This document shows positions 23,233-35,092 of a DNA stretch of 64,000 nt, in pieces (positions within the stretch are counted from its first letter, which is position 1; every line of letters starts with the position of its first letter). The notes beneath the pieces were generated by a model. It saw only the letters and a program-made list of their open reading frames with translations. It was not told the DNA's origin and made no database searches. The stretch spans positions 90,422,321-90,486,320 of the forward strand of contig NC_083341.1 of NCBI RefSeq assembly GCF_019175385.1. The letters run 5' to 3'. The DNA is from Lycium barbarum. Lineage: Eukaryota > Streptophyta > Magnoliopsida > Solanales > Solanaceae. Position numbers and translations under genes: made by a program.

Positions 23233-26200
23233 TTATCGAAATGGAATTAAGCAAAGATTCGAAATTACCTGAGGGCACTGGGAACAAATGAGGATTTTCT
23301 TCTTCATCTCCTCTTCGGCCTCCCAGGTCATTTCCTCCCTATTATTGTTACGCCACAGCACCTTAACAGAGGCTTCATCTTTGTTCCGAAGCTTTCTTAC
23401 CTGGCGGTCCAAAATAGCTACGGGCTGCTCCTCATAAGATAACTGCTCCGTCACCTGAATATCATCCGCAGGAAATATTTTGGAGGGATCACCAATGCAT
23501 TTGCGGAGCATAGATACATGGAATACCGGATGTACCGCTTCCAAATCAGATGACAGATCTAACTCATAGGCGACATTCCCAATTTTTCGCACAATCAAAT
23601 AAGGCCCAATATAACGCGGACTAAGTTTGCCCTTTCTGCCGAACCGCATTACGCCTTTCATAGGCGATACCTTCAGAAATACCCAATCACCAACCTAGAA
23701 TTCCAAAGGACGACGCCGTTTATCAGCGTATGATTTCTGTCGACTCTGGGCTGCCAATAGTCGTTCCCGGATAAGTTTCACCTTATCAACGGCCTGCTGG
23801 ATCATATCCGGGCCGATTAACTCTGTCTCGCCAATATCAAACCAGCCGATAGGTGACCTGCATTTCCTACCATATAAAGCCTCGTACGGAGCCATCTGGA
23901 TGCTGGAATGGTAGCTGTTATTATAAGAAAATTCAATCAATGGCAAGTGATCCTCCCAGCTACCTCTGAAATCAATAACACAGGCCCGTAACATATCTTC
24001 AAGCGTCTGGATAGTGCGCTCGGCCTGTCCGTCACTCTGAGGATGGAAAGTTGTGCTCAGGCTCAGCTGAGTCCCTAATCCTTCCTGAAAAGATCTCCAG
24101 AAGTTCGCTGTGAACTGAGCACCTCTGTCAGTGATAATAGATATAGGAACTCCATGAAGTCGCACAATTTCTTTAATATAAAGCCTGGCATAATCCTCAG
24201 CGGAGTAAGTAGTTCTGACGGGGAGAAAATGGGCTGATTTAGTCAGCCTATCAACAATAACCCAGATGGAATCATACTTCCGTGGAGTGCGAGGCAAACC
24301 TATAATGAAGTCCATATTAATGATCTCCCACTTCCACGTCGGAATTTCCATTTCTTGCAACAGTCCACCCGGTTTCTGATGTTCAATTTTGACCTGCTGC
24401 CAATTTGGACACTGGGCGACGAACTCTGCGATATCCCGTTTCATGCCATCCCACCAGTATAGGCATCTAAGATCATGGTACATCTTCGTAGACCCAGGAT
24501 TAACAGAATAGAGAGCATAGTGTGCCTCGCCCATAACCTGCTGCCGCAGCCCTGCAATATCAGGTACACACAACCTGCCTTTGTATAGTAAGGTTTCGTC
24601 TGGTGTAAACTCGAATGGAGTCTTCTCCTTATCATAGGTTGTGTCTCTGTATCGAGCTAAAACAGGATCTTCATATTGATTCGGCCTGATATCTTCCTTA
24701 ATAGATGATTCAGAAGCCCCTCGGACAGAAATCCGTGTACCGCCAGAATCGGCCAGACGAACCCCAAGATTAGCCAACTGATGAATATCACCTACTATGT
24801 CTTTCCTGTCTGGCTGTAAATCTGCTAAACTGCCCATAGATTACCGGCTGAGTGCATCTGTAACGACATTAGCCTTACCCGGATGATACAGAATATCCAC
24901 ATCATAGTCTTTCAGGAGCTCCAGCCACCTCCACTGTCGCAAATTAAGCTCTTTCTGCTTAAAAATATACTGGAGACTCTTATGATCTGTATAGATATCC
25001 ACATGAACACCATATAAATAATGTCTCCATATCTTCAGAGCATGAATCACCGCCGCAAGCTCCAGATCGTGGGTAGGATAATTCTTTTCATGCTTTTTGA
25101 GCTGTCGGGAAGCATAAGCTATAACTCTGCCGTGCTGCATCAATACACAGCCCAATCCCATGCCAGAAGCGTCACAATAAATAACATATCCATCGGGTCC
25201 CTCTGGAAGAGTCAGAACTGGGGCTGTAGTCATCTTCTCTTTCAGCAACTGGAAGTTTCGTTCACAAGCATCAGTCCACTGGAACTTGGCTCCCTTCTGA
25301 GTTAGCCTTGTCAAAGGCGCTGAAATCGAAGCAAACTTTTCCACAAATCTTCTGTAATAGCCTGCTAATCCCAGAAAACTATGTACCTCTGTGGGCGTCG
25401 TGGGTCTAGGCCAATTCTTCACGGCTTCAATCTTCTGTGTGTCCACCCGGACACCATCAGCTGCAATAATATGTCCCAAGAATGCCACTGAAGCCAGCCA
25501 GAATTCACCTTTAGAAAATTTTGCATATAATTTCCGATGCCGAAGTACCCCAAGTACCGCTCTCAGATGATCTGCGTGCTCTGCCTCGGACCGAGAATAA
25601 ACCAGGATATCATCGATAAATACAATTACGAACATGTCTAAGAACAGCCTGAATACCCGGTTCATTAAATCCATGAATACCGCAGGAGCATTAGTCAGCC
25701 CAAAAGACATAACTCTGAATTCATAATGCCCATATCTAGTCCGGAATGCTGTCTTAGGAATATCAGCCTCTCGTACCCGTACCTGATGATAGCCTGACCG
25801 AAGGTCTATCTTCGAAAAATATTTGGCGCCCTGCAACTGATCAAACAAATCATCAATTCTGGGGAGGGGGTATTTATTCTTTATGGTTACCTTATTCAGC
25901 TGCCGATAATTAATACACATACGCAGCGACCCGTCTTTCTTCCGCACAAATAATACCGGAGCTCCCCAAGGCGAAGTACTGGGTCTGATAAAACCCTTTT
26001 CTAACAGATCTTTCAGCTGCTCTTTCAGTTCCTTCAATTCTGCCGGTGCCATTCTGTACGGGGGAATAGATATAGGCTGAGTATCTGGAAGCAAATCAAT
26101 AGTAAAATCTATCTCCCGCTCTGGAGGAAGACCTGCAAGCTCATCTGGGAATACATCCGGGAATTCATTAACCACTGGAACTGACTGAAGAGTCGGCGTC

Positions 26201-26839
26201 TCTGCTTCCAAGTCTTGTACCCGAACCAGATGATAAATATACCCTTTTCTGATCATCTTCCGCGCCTTAAGGTATGAAATAAACTTACCTTTCGGCGATG
26301 CAGTATTACCGGCCCATTCTATAACTGGCTCCCCGGGAAACTGGAAACGAACTACCTTATTTTGGCAGTCAACATTAGCATAACAGGAGGCTAGCCAGTC
26401 CATTCCCATAATAACATCAAATTCAATCATATCTAACTCCACCAGATCTGCCTTAGTATCTCGGCCGCATATAATTACAGAACAACCTTATATACCTGTT
26501 TCGCTACAATAAAGTCCCCGATCGGTGTAGCTACCTCAAATCGCTCTATAGGCTCGGACGTTATACAATTTTACTAGCAACAAGGGGCGAAATATATGAC
26601 AAAGTCAAACCTGGATCAATCAATGCATACACAGACCGAGAGAAGACCAATAATGTACCTGTAACGACATTAGGCGATGCCTCCAGGTCCTGGTGGCTGG
26701 CCAAAGCATAAATGCGGTTCGAAGGACCGCTAGTACCAGAAGCTCCACCACGAGCTCTGCCGCGACCCGCTGGTGCTGAAGTACCTGGCCCCGTAGGGCG
26801 CATAGCCATTGATGAAGATGAAGACCCGGTGGCTGATCC
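23233..26839 (-). pseudogene. RT-D pol (PR-RT-RNaseH-INT-chromodomain), few lesions
   Basis: The largest open frame (24841-26442, 533 residues) covers the end of protease, all of RT and RNase H. RT has FIDD at 25609-25620; RNase H has CDASG, DLELAAV and TDHKS. The next frame (23695-24837, 380 residues) holds integrase with DFIIGLP, ITDRGAQF and DGQAER, but the zinc domain reads CPNW, so its last Cys is lost. The last frame (23233-23661) holds the chromodomain-like tail ([18 protein letters not shown]). Lesions: protease motif IDPGL instead of IDPGS; frameshifts near 26570 and 26480; TAA at 24838-24840 for Lys; TAG at 23692-23694 for Gln; a frameshift near 23300 that alters the C-terminus. Confidence 0.92.
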
Positions 26840-28120
26840 TGTAGGCTGCGCTGCACCACCCGAACTACACTTATACGGGCAATCTCTCACAGAATGGCCC
26901 TGACGGCCACAAGAAAAACATGCACTGGTGGCTCTGTAGCACTCCCCAGGATGGTATCTTCCACAATAAGAACACTGAGGCCTAGGTGGCCTCGTCTGAC
27001 CAGAACCCCTATCTGTCCGCGAACCTGAAGCCCTGGAGCTCTGACCTGCTCCTGAATACCCTGGGCCGTCAAATCTGCGACCTGCAGGCTGTGGAGGTGC
27101 GCTCTGTGCCGGCTGGGATAGATGTCTGCTAGGCTGCTGCGGCTGCTGAGGCTGTCTGCCCCGAAAATCTCCAGAATACCCAGATGATCTGGCCCACTTG
27201 GGCTATCTCCGATCCTGACTCCTATCAGGCTGACGCTCTCTATGACGGTCCTCCATGCCCTGGGCGTGCGCCTGAATCCGGGCAATATCCATGCCGGGCT
27301 GAGCAGCCAATATCAAAGAGCTGTCGACAAAATAACTGTCCGGCCCCATAATGTACCTGTGCATCCTGTCAGCCATAGTAGCTACCACAGCAGGTGCGTA
27401 TCGGGCCAATGAGTCGAACTCCATACTGTACTCTCGAACACTGCGACCCCTCTGTCTCAGCAATAAGAATCTGTCAGCCTTGACCCGCCGTAACTCCGGA
27501 GGCAGAAAATGGCTAAGAAAAGCCTGAGAAAAATCATCCCAAACTGCTGGGGGAGCGCCGTCACCTCTGGATAACTCCCATGACTCGTACCAATTAGCCG
27601 CTACATCATACAACCGGTACGAAGCCAATGTGACTGACTCTGTCGCAGAAGCATTAATCAAATGTATGGTGCGCCGCATCTTCCTGATAAACTCCTCAGG
27701 GTCCTCCTCGGGCTTTGTCCCAAAGAACTCTGGAGGGCCACAAGTCAAGAACTCACGGGCTCTCGAACTGTCACGCCTGTAAGCCCGATCACCTCCAAGT
27801 CCGTGCCCCTGAACCTGTCCTGCCACAAGTCTGGTCAATAGCTGGACTGCCTCTCTCATAGTCTGATCCTCAGTCCCTGGCCGTGGAGCTGGAGGCTCAG
27901 GTACTGGAATCTCGGGAGCTGGCGGTGGAGCCGCCCCTCGACCTGCAGCTGCTGCTGCTCCAACCTCCTCTACGTGTGGCGGTGTGGAAGAGCCCTCTGC
28001 CGGGGGCAAAATATCAGGAGCAATATGTGCATGGGCCCTGGTAACCCTCTAGGCCCGACTAGTCTCTCCCACAGCTGCTGCCTTGGCCTTTTGGGCCGCT
28101 GTCGCCTTTTTTGGAGGCAT
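26840..28120 (-). pseudogene. RT-D gag, two stops
   Basis: Starts at ATG 28120 (MPPKKATAAQKAK) after a TTTGCAG on the minus strand. TAG near 28050 replaces Gln in the N-terminal GETSRAQRVTRA-like segment; RT-C keeps Gln there. The uninterrupted frame 27203-28009 (268 residues) contains the Retrotrans_gag core (GPPEFFGTKPEEDPEEFIRK and EYSMEFDSLARYAPA). A TAG at 27203 is followed in the same frame by a Gln/Pro/Ser-rich basic linker and the zinc knuckle at 26879-26920 (CFSCGRQGHSVRDC). The frame then reads through toward protease without a gag stop, supporting a fused gag-pol design in this family. Confidence 0.9.
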
Positions 28121-28307
28121 AACTGCAAATGTAACAATTCGTTAGGGAGGAGTCATCCTGATAACACAGCTCTATCGCACGATCTAAGACAGAAAGAAGG
28201 GTAGTATCCTAAATGCCCTGTAGTCTCCTGTTTATAGGTGTGGTGCACAACACACCGATAAACAAGACTCTACTAGACACGGTCTGTAGACATTCCGAGG
28301 ATGAACC

Positions 28308-28319
28308 GCTCAGATACCA
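28308..28319 (-). promoter_or_regulatory. RT-D primer-binding site
   Basis: On the minus strand TGGTATCTGAGC, one base from the initiator-Met tRNA match, four bases inside the LTR. Confidence 0.85.
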
Positions 28320-28323
28320 CTTT

Positions 28324-31300
28324 TGTCACGACCCAACCCCGTAGGCCGTGACTAGTGCCCGATCTGGGCACTCAAACGCATCCCAGTATATAGCAGAAGC
28401 CGACAAGGCTTTATTTCAATTTTAGCTAATTTCCAGAAAATTTCGGCAGAGTCTCCTTTGTTTTACGGACTATCCCAAATACCCTGCACGCAGAAAATAC
28501 CAACAAAGGCCACACAGGGCCAACAGAGTAACATTTAAATATATGCGGACCGGCCGCCGCGGCGAATGGGATCGCCCAAACACAACATATACACACAGCT
28601 GTACAGAAAGACCCCAACCCACAAACATGTCTACAGACCTCTAAACAGACCAACAGAATCATATGGCGGGACGGGGCCCCGTCGTACCCATGAACGAGAA
28701 TATACATATATAGAAGTGACAGACTGTACCAAAAGATGGCTCTGAATAAAAGAGCGCTCCAAATGGCGGAAAAGATATCCTAGACAGACGGATCGGCAAA
28801 CCTGTCGTCGGTACCTGCACGGCATGAAAACGCAGCCTCCGAGGAAAGGGGGTCAGTACGAAATATGTACTGAATATGTAAAGCCTGAGTTACAGAAACA
28901 AAATCATAACTGGTATAGAACGTACAGAAAGTAAACAGAAAATACAAAGTATCAGATATATATTTTCGAAACATGCAGAGTGTGTACAGAAACATATGTC
29001 ATATCAAATCCGGCCCCTGCCAAGGGACTCGGCAGACAGAACGTGGCCACCCTCCCGACGCTGGTGCCACAACACAGAAGAATCAGAAAAGGGGCATAAC
29101 CCCGTATCATAATATGTCATATCAGATGGCCATAGTAAATCATATCAGCACAAGCGTACATGGCACAACATACTCCACAAATCCATGTACGTGTATACCT
29201 GCCCCCTCACATCGAGGGACAGCGAACAATGCAAAGGATCACGCTTGACAACATATCCTGGCCCGGGCTCAGTGTGGGAAACATTGGGGCATCCACGAAT
29301 GGAGTAGTGAGAGACTAATGCAATCAAAATATCATAAATGTTTCCATAGACTCGATGAGGCATATCAAAGACAAACCGATCCAATGAAATCGAAAGAGAT
29401 CATAGTAAATGAGTTTCGAGTATCAAAACAGTTTATCAGACTTAATGGAATATTGGAAACAACGTTTGTTAGGAAATTAGAATGGTAGTCAAAACATTTC
29501 TTTCAAAAACCGCTCGAAAGTAAGACTTGAGTACAATACGGGCAAAATCGGGAATAGTGGGCCCACCTCGGGACAAACAAGGCGGTGGGCTCAAATTACA
29601 TATTTTAAGCTTATGGGGTCGCCTACAAAGGTTCTATGGACGTCCTACAACTTTCCAAGTAGTTTAGAGAAAGTTCGCATAATTTCCAAGAAAGCATACT
29701 AAAAGAGTTTAATCTTATTGAAAGAAAAAGTGATATTTTCACTTGCGGATTCCGATGGGCAGAAAGTCTTTCGAGGCCCGAATTCGATTCTAATACACTT
29801 AGGCATGCCAAAAGAAGGATCGGGGTAGCTTTACATACCTTTCGAGCTTTGCACGCCTATCCAAGCTCACTTCCCGTTTCGTCAAAAATCTTCAAATGAT
29901 CAAGTTTACCAATTGTGAGTTATAGATTCTACGAATTCAACTTAACTCATATATGTCTACCGAAATTTCGGCAGCACCTCCCCTATACATATAGCACCCC
30001 CGAGAATTCAACTCGGCTCAAAATCATCAACAACAACCCAAACAACAACATCAACACCAACAACAAACATTAGAAACACAATATGGCACAACTAGTTCTA
30101 CTTGCCGACATAATGCCACAACCTTCATTTCAACTCCAATTTCCAAACCAATTTCAATGATTTCACATTCATTATCAAACTAGCTCATCACAACATAGTT
30201 TAGAAGCGTTTCATATCGTTTCCTCAAATTATACACACAATATACATAATATACAACTTTCCGCCAAAGTCATAATTCACTCAAAACTTCTAATCTTTAA
30301 CAAACATATTCATAATATGGTTCTAGCTTCCAACTTCATCAATACTCATCATAATTTGCAACTTAATAACTTCATTTTCATAATGTCGTAAAATCATTCT
30401 AAAATGACATAAACTTCTACATTCCATTTCATAACAAACTTATATCGTTTTACTTTCATATACCTTGCAAACATCACAACAACACTACTAACTTGTTAAA
30501 CAAAATTGATTCATTCTCATTCTACCAAAGACACCCCACGGCTACATCACGATTTTCCAACTTCTATCAAATTCATTCAACTTTCATTCTCCATATGGAT
30601 TCCATCATACACACAACTAGAATACAACATAAATTTCAATTCATCATTGGCATATCATGCAAGCATACACACGGCCATATACTCATACCACACACCCACT
30701 TTGCAAACTTTCATTTTTCAATACAATCAACACATTTCTACACACTACAACACAAACAAGACTTCATAACACAAGAATAAGGGATAAATTCTTACCTTTT
30801 CTATAGTCTTCTTCACTTGAATAAGAGATAAAATTGATGAACCAAGGCCTCTTTCTTCCAAACCAACTACACCAAGTTGAGAAGGGCACTCAATTTAGTA
30901 GGAAAACCACAAAAGAAAAATTTTTGGAGCAATATTCTTGATAGCCAATTTCCCCTTGCCAAAGCCGAAACCCTCTCTCTTTTTCTTGTTTTTTTCTTTG
31001 CTTTGTTCTTTCTAATTTCTTGATCTTTCTAAAGGGGGTATGACTCATATATTTTTAACACATGGAAAATTAATTGGGCCATGGGTTTGGGCCATAGTTG
31101 GCCGGCCACCCCATCTCTCTTTGGGCCTCATTTCAATTCTCATTTTGAGCCCAATTGGCTTGTATATCATATTTTGTAATTCCCGAAACTAATTTCCAAA
31201 TTCCAAATTTTCCCTTAGCCTTATTCAGCACTTCCACATTAATATTCTTTCATACACAACTCCTATGTCAAATAAAAATTAATTATGACCTTATTTCTTA

Positions 31301-31354
31301 CAAGTCAAGAATATTTCCAAATTTTTGCAACGTGTGAAAACACGGGATATAACA
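28324..31354 (-). repeat. RT-D 5' LTR
   Basis: The upstream LTR of this minus-strand element: TGTCACGACCC at 28324 to GATATAACA at 31354. It is nearly identical to 20090-23122. It contains the same triple hairpin (28811-28872) and CCGAAATTTCGG (29960-29971). The GGCGGGG hairpin has one stem change here (CCGTCG instead of CCGCCG). Confidence 0.93.
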
Positions 31355-31359
31355 CAAGC
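31355..31359. repeat. RT-D target-site duplication, right copy
   Basis: CAAGC, matching 20085-20089. Confidence 0.92.
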
Positions 31360-32698
31360 CCATGGTAAAAAATAAGACCAATTAAATACATAGAAGGGCC
31401 CTTTTTCCTTAGTCTTCTACACTAGAAACTTCAAGAAGGAAAAAAGAATTGAGAGCATCAACAAAGGGCCATTCGGCCACTTCAAAAAAAAAATTAAAAA
31501 TTTTGTGGAGCTCAAATCTTTGGTTCAAAACTCATCTCCTTTGAATTCCTACTAAGCCCAAAACCCTCTTCAACGTGGTATAAAATTTGAGGCAAGAAAG
31601 TACTTTTTTTACAAAGAGGAGAATTTGGAAAAGGTAAGAATTCTACTCTTTTTAGCTTGGAAGAATTTTATATATATGTTGTAGTATGTGGGAATGAATG
31701 TAGAGTACGAAAATGTTGTGTCATGGGTATGTGTGTGTGTGGCCGAAAATGGGTATTGATGGAGAGGAATGATCAAATTTTATTTATTTTGTTAATTGTG
31801 TTGTGATGGCCTTTTTAATGCAATGGAAGAATTCTAGTTCAAGTTGGCATGAAAATTGTTGTTAAGTTGTTGTAGGGAATTTTGTGATTTTATTGTAAAT
31901 TTATGTAATTATGGAAATGGAATTGTTAAGGTGTAAATTGTGGTTGTTGTTGATGAAATGGGAGGATGAATGTTGTGTTAAAGGTTGGAGATTTCGGATG
32001 AATTCTAGTCTTGGTGGATTTTTTATATATTTTGTAAAATGGTATGAAATTCTTTGAATTGCACTTGAATGGTTTTGAATTGGTAATGAATGTGTAAGTG
32101 TCGATATTGGCTTGAAAATCCGTAGTTGAATGGAATGTCGGTGAATTATGTTGAAAGGAAGGTTACTAGTGTTGGAATGCATTTTAAATTGGCTTTTGAT
32201 GTTATTGGTTTGGTTGTTGGTATTATAGGTATGGTTGTTGATGAATTTGGCCGAGTTTGATTCTCGGGGATGTTGAATTTACAGGGGAGGTGCTGCCGAA
32301 ATTTCGGTAGACAAATACTAATTAGAATTAAAATTCTAAGTACTAGTAGCTAATTTTTGGGTAATTGATAATATTATTGTAGATATTGGAGAGCCCGAGA
32401 CTTGAGTCGGGATTTGTTTGGCGAGGGATCGAGATTTGGTAGTGAGCGATCGAGGTATGTAAAGTTTACCGTTCTTCCTTTTTGGCATGACCTTTATGCA
32501 GTAAACGAATGACATATATGTATGCTCCAAAGAAATATTCTACTCATAGAGCCACTAGGATGGCCTATGTCCTTGATTTCCATAAACTATTCCATATGAC
32601 TTGTCACATGCCTATGATGTTTGAAGTATTAGTCGATACGTTTCCGGATGTGGTTTGAAAAATATTTGATATGGCCTAAGTTTGGATATGTATATTTT

Positions 32699-32753
<55 letters not shown>

Positions 32754-34005
32754 TCTAATGTTCCGTTGAAGTACCCTATAATGTTATTTGAAAGTTCCTC
32801 AATATGAATGATACTAAATTTTCTGAAAATAACCTATGATGTGTTTTTCGAAAGTTTTGTAATTTGAAAGTTCGTAACTTTTGTATACTAATTATGATGG
32901 ACTCGATGCTTACCTTGAGCCTTCTAATATCAGTATGTATATGTATTTATTCGTCGAGTCTTGGAATTCATTTAAATATGTATATGCATATGGTTTTCGC
33001 ACTACTCCGCTCGTGCCTACTACTATGATATCGTTCGCCGGTTCCCGGGCTGGTTTTGTGATCGTGCGCACTATGTGATATTCGGCAGTATGATGTGTTA
33101 CGGTTCCCGAGACCTCGCCGTAGGGCCGGGTACCGCTTATATATGGCGTTATGATGTGACATGACATATGATGTGTTCTGATGATGCGATATGTTTTGAT
33201 GATATGATATGTTCGGAGATTGTACGGAGATTTGAAACTTTCTGGAGTATGATGTGTTGTGGCGCAAGCGTCGGAGCGGCGACCACGTTCCTGAGCCCTA
33301 TGCATGATTTTTATTTGCATGATATACATATATATTTTCAGCACAGGTTTTGATATACCGATTCTGTATCCATATTCTGTACTCCACACTTCAGTTATGA
33401 TTCTGATTTCTGTATTTCATGCTTTGCATACTCAGTACATATTCCGTACTGACCGCCTTTCTTCGGGGGCTGCGTTTCATGCCCGCAGGTACAGACGTTC
33501 GTTTTGGTGATCCTCCGGTATAGGATACATATTCTGCCACGTGGAGTATTCCTTTTTGATCCGGAGCTCATATTTTTGGTACATATCTTCTGTTATGCAT
33601 ATCCTGTATATATGTGACTATTTGGGTACGGCGGGGCCTTGTCCCACCATATGTTTCTGTTATGGTTTGTAGAGGCCTGTAGTCATATATGTGGGTCATA
33701 TGTCATGTTTGTTCGTTGTGATTATGATCTGCGTCTTAATGCGGTCCTGTTTGCTATTATGGCCAAAACAGCCCATTTGTCTGTATATGTGTGTATATCT
33801 GGGCGATGTGTATTCCGCCAACTTATCGGATTTGATGTGATGTTTTGTATGGGCGACCGTTTAAGACGACATTTGTTTTAGCATCTGCTTAAAAATTTAC
33901 GTATGTTAAGTTTGAATAAGTCTTTGATATGTCGATCCGGTACGTAAGTCTATTTGGGTGTCCAACTAGGGCACCAGTCGCTAACCACGGGGCTGGGTCA
34001 TGACA
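31360..34005 (+). repeat. RT-C 3' LTR, right part
   Basis: Continues the LTR broken at 20089 and ends in ATGACA at 34005. From 31595 it parallels 12256-14649. It supplies the LTR part missing from the 5' copy. Modules: GGTAAGA (31634), CCGAAATTTCGG (32296-32307), (AT)25 (32701-32750) and the triple hairpin (33433-33492), where one C of CCCCC is G. Confidence 0.92.
32701..32750. repeat. (AT)25 microsatellite in RT-C 3' LTR
   Basis: Fifty bases of pure AT repeat. The same place in the 5' LTR has only about nine repeats (13377-13394), so the tract expanded or contracted after insertion. Confidence 0.9.
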
Positions 34006-34331
34006 ATGGTGATTTACGATCGCATTTTCCAAGTCGTATTTATCCATTTGAACATTTGAAAGAAAGTTGAAGTTTTGTGAGTGTATACTACTTTACGGTC
34101 CATATTTCATTTTACGACCGACTGGGCCAAAGTGCAAATCTGCAATTTTTTTCAGATTTTCAGGATCCATAAGTAGTCGTTGTGGAGCGTAACCTATCTC
34201 TTATTGCAATTACCTTTGAAATCTTACTCAGGGCCGTCAATCGTCGTTCCCTTCTTATTAAAACACCATATACTCGTATTCTTCGTTAGTCTATTCGTTA
34301 TACGTTCACCAGGAAATTTCCAAGGTGTAAC
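34006..34331 (-). repeat. RT-B-family LTR fragment, inverted
   Basis: The minus strand starts TGTTACACCTTGG at 34331 and matches the RT-B 3' LTR start (12102-12255) over most of that length. It then continues about 170 bases further before RT-C cuts it at 34005. It is probably the 5' end of a minus-strand LTR into which RT-C inserted. Confidence 0.7.
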
Positions 34332-34940
34332 AATGCGTTATCCGGACCTAAACTAATATTCCGTCACTTGAAAATTGCTCACTTTTTGGTGCTCTCACTC
34401 TCCCTAATGATTTCTGGAAATTTTTGGGCTAAAATCTGGTGAAAAGGGGGTTTTTTTGCCCCTTATATAAGGGTCAAATTCGGGTCGGTTCACTGTAGCA
34501 ATTTACTGTAGCAAGTCGGTTACTGTAGGAATTTACTCGTTTCTACTTTGTCAGCCGAACTTGTAACGTCGATAATTCCCTACTCCGTTGTTCTATCGAC
34601 GAGTGGTTTATTGCGTTGGAAACTAGACTCGACGAACTTCATTTTAGGCTTTGTTTCACTTCAAAACACTTCATATGGGAAGAGATATTCGTCCCCCAAG
34701 TTGGACCAAAATTTTCACACACAAACTTCACCCATCCTTTCTCCAAAGTCATACTACTCCATTACTTCCACTCATTTCCTTATAAAACCTTCCGGTATAC
34801 CTTATATACATCCTTCACTCATTAAATATACTTAATAATGCTTGATCCTTACATTCCAAAGTGGTTTTACTTAACCATAACTCAACGTACTTATGTTTCA
34901 AATTTGATAAGTGCTTCTTCGAAGATACGAGGTATAACAG
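34332..34940 (-). repeat. LTR fragment of another family, minus strand
   Basis: The minus strand starts TGTTATACCTCG at 34940 and runs to 34332, where the RT-B-family LTR begins. It contains a TATA-bearing palindrome (34461-34472) and short repeats of CTACAGT near 34495-34530. Partial similarity to the RT-A LTR near 5400-5480 (a GTTG-AAACTAGACTC-like stretch) supports the LTR reading. No partner copy is in the window. Confidence 0.5.
34461..34472 (-). promoter_or_regulatory. possible U3 TATA box
   Basis: CCTTATATAAGG is a perfect 12-base palindrome holding TATATAA, about 470 bases inside the LTR fragment in its own direction. This is a plausible transcription start region, not proven. Confidence 0.4.
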
Positions 34941-35092
34941 GGGTTATGCATTCATTGCAAATCAGTATTGTTTTGTTAGAGCTTGATGGACTATGGCTAT
35001 ATTGCCATATAGACTTATGGGTTTCTGTTAAATCACCTTCGCGGATTCTATGAGTTTCAGTTCAGATTTGAGCTATAACAAGTCTACTGAGC
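34941..35092 (+). mobile_element. RT-G sequence left of RT-E
   Basis: About 150 bases, with no gene, that join to 57117 onward when RT-E and its duplicated target are removed. Its exact left boundary is uncertain. Confidence 0.45.
35088..35092. repeat. RT-E target-site duplication, left copy
   Basis: TGAGC directly before TGTTATATCCCG; repeated at 57112-57116. Confidence 0.92.

Larger units (their letters stand above)
20090..31354 (-). mobile_element. RT-D: complete Ty3/gypsy chromovirus copy, minus strand
   Basis: An 11.27 kb element with two LTRs of 3033 and 3031 bases, gag and pol on the minus strand, primer site, hairpin and PPT, and a 5-base target duplication. It lies 283 bases inside the RT-C 3' LTR, so it is younger than RT-C. 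The two LTRs differ at only a few positions in the stretches I compared. That indicates a recent insertion, although the coding region already has stops and frameshifts. Confidence 0.95.
12256..34005 (+). mobile_element. RT-C: Ty3/gypsy chromovirus, host of RT-D
   Basis: A plus-strand element with a 5' LTR (12256-14649, lacking about the first 518 bases), primer site, gag and pol (14853-19693), hairpin and PPT, and a 3' LTR that starts at 19807. RT-D interrupts the LTR at 20089 and it resumes at 31360 to end at 34005. The LTR bodies 12256-14649 and 31595-34005 are close copies. The 5 bases after the right end (ATGGT) have no match at the truncated left end, so no target duplication can be shown. 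Confidence 0.9.

Noticed and set aside
27974..28204. Plus-strand open frames across RT-D gag and pol (also 25021-25305, 26712-26903)
   Set aside because: They are antisense shadows of the minus-strand gag and pol frames.
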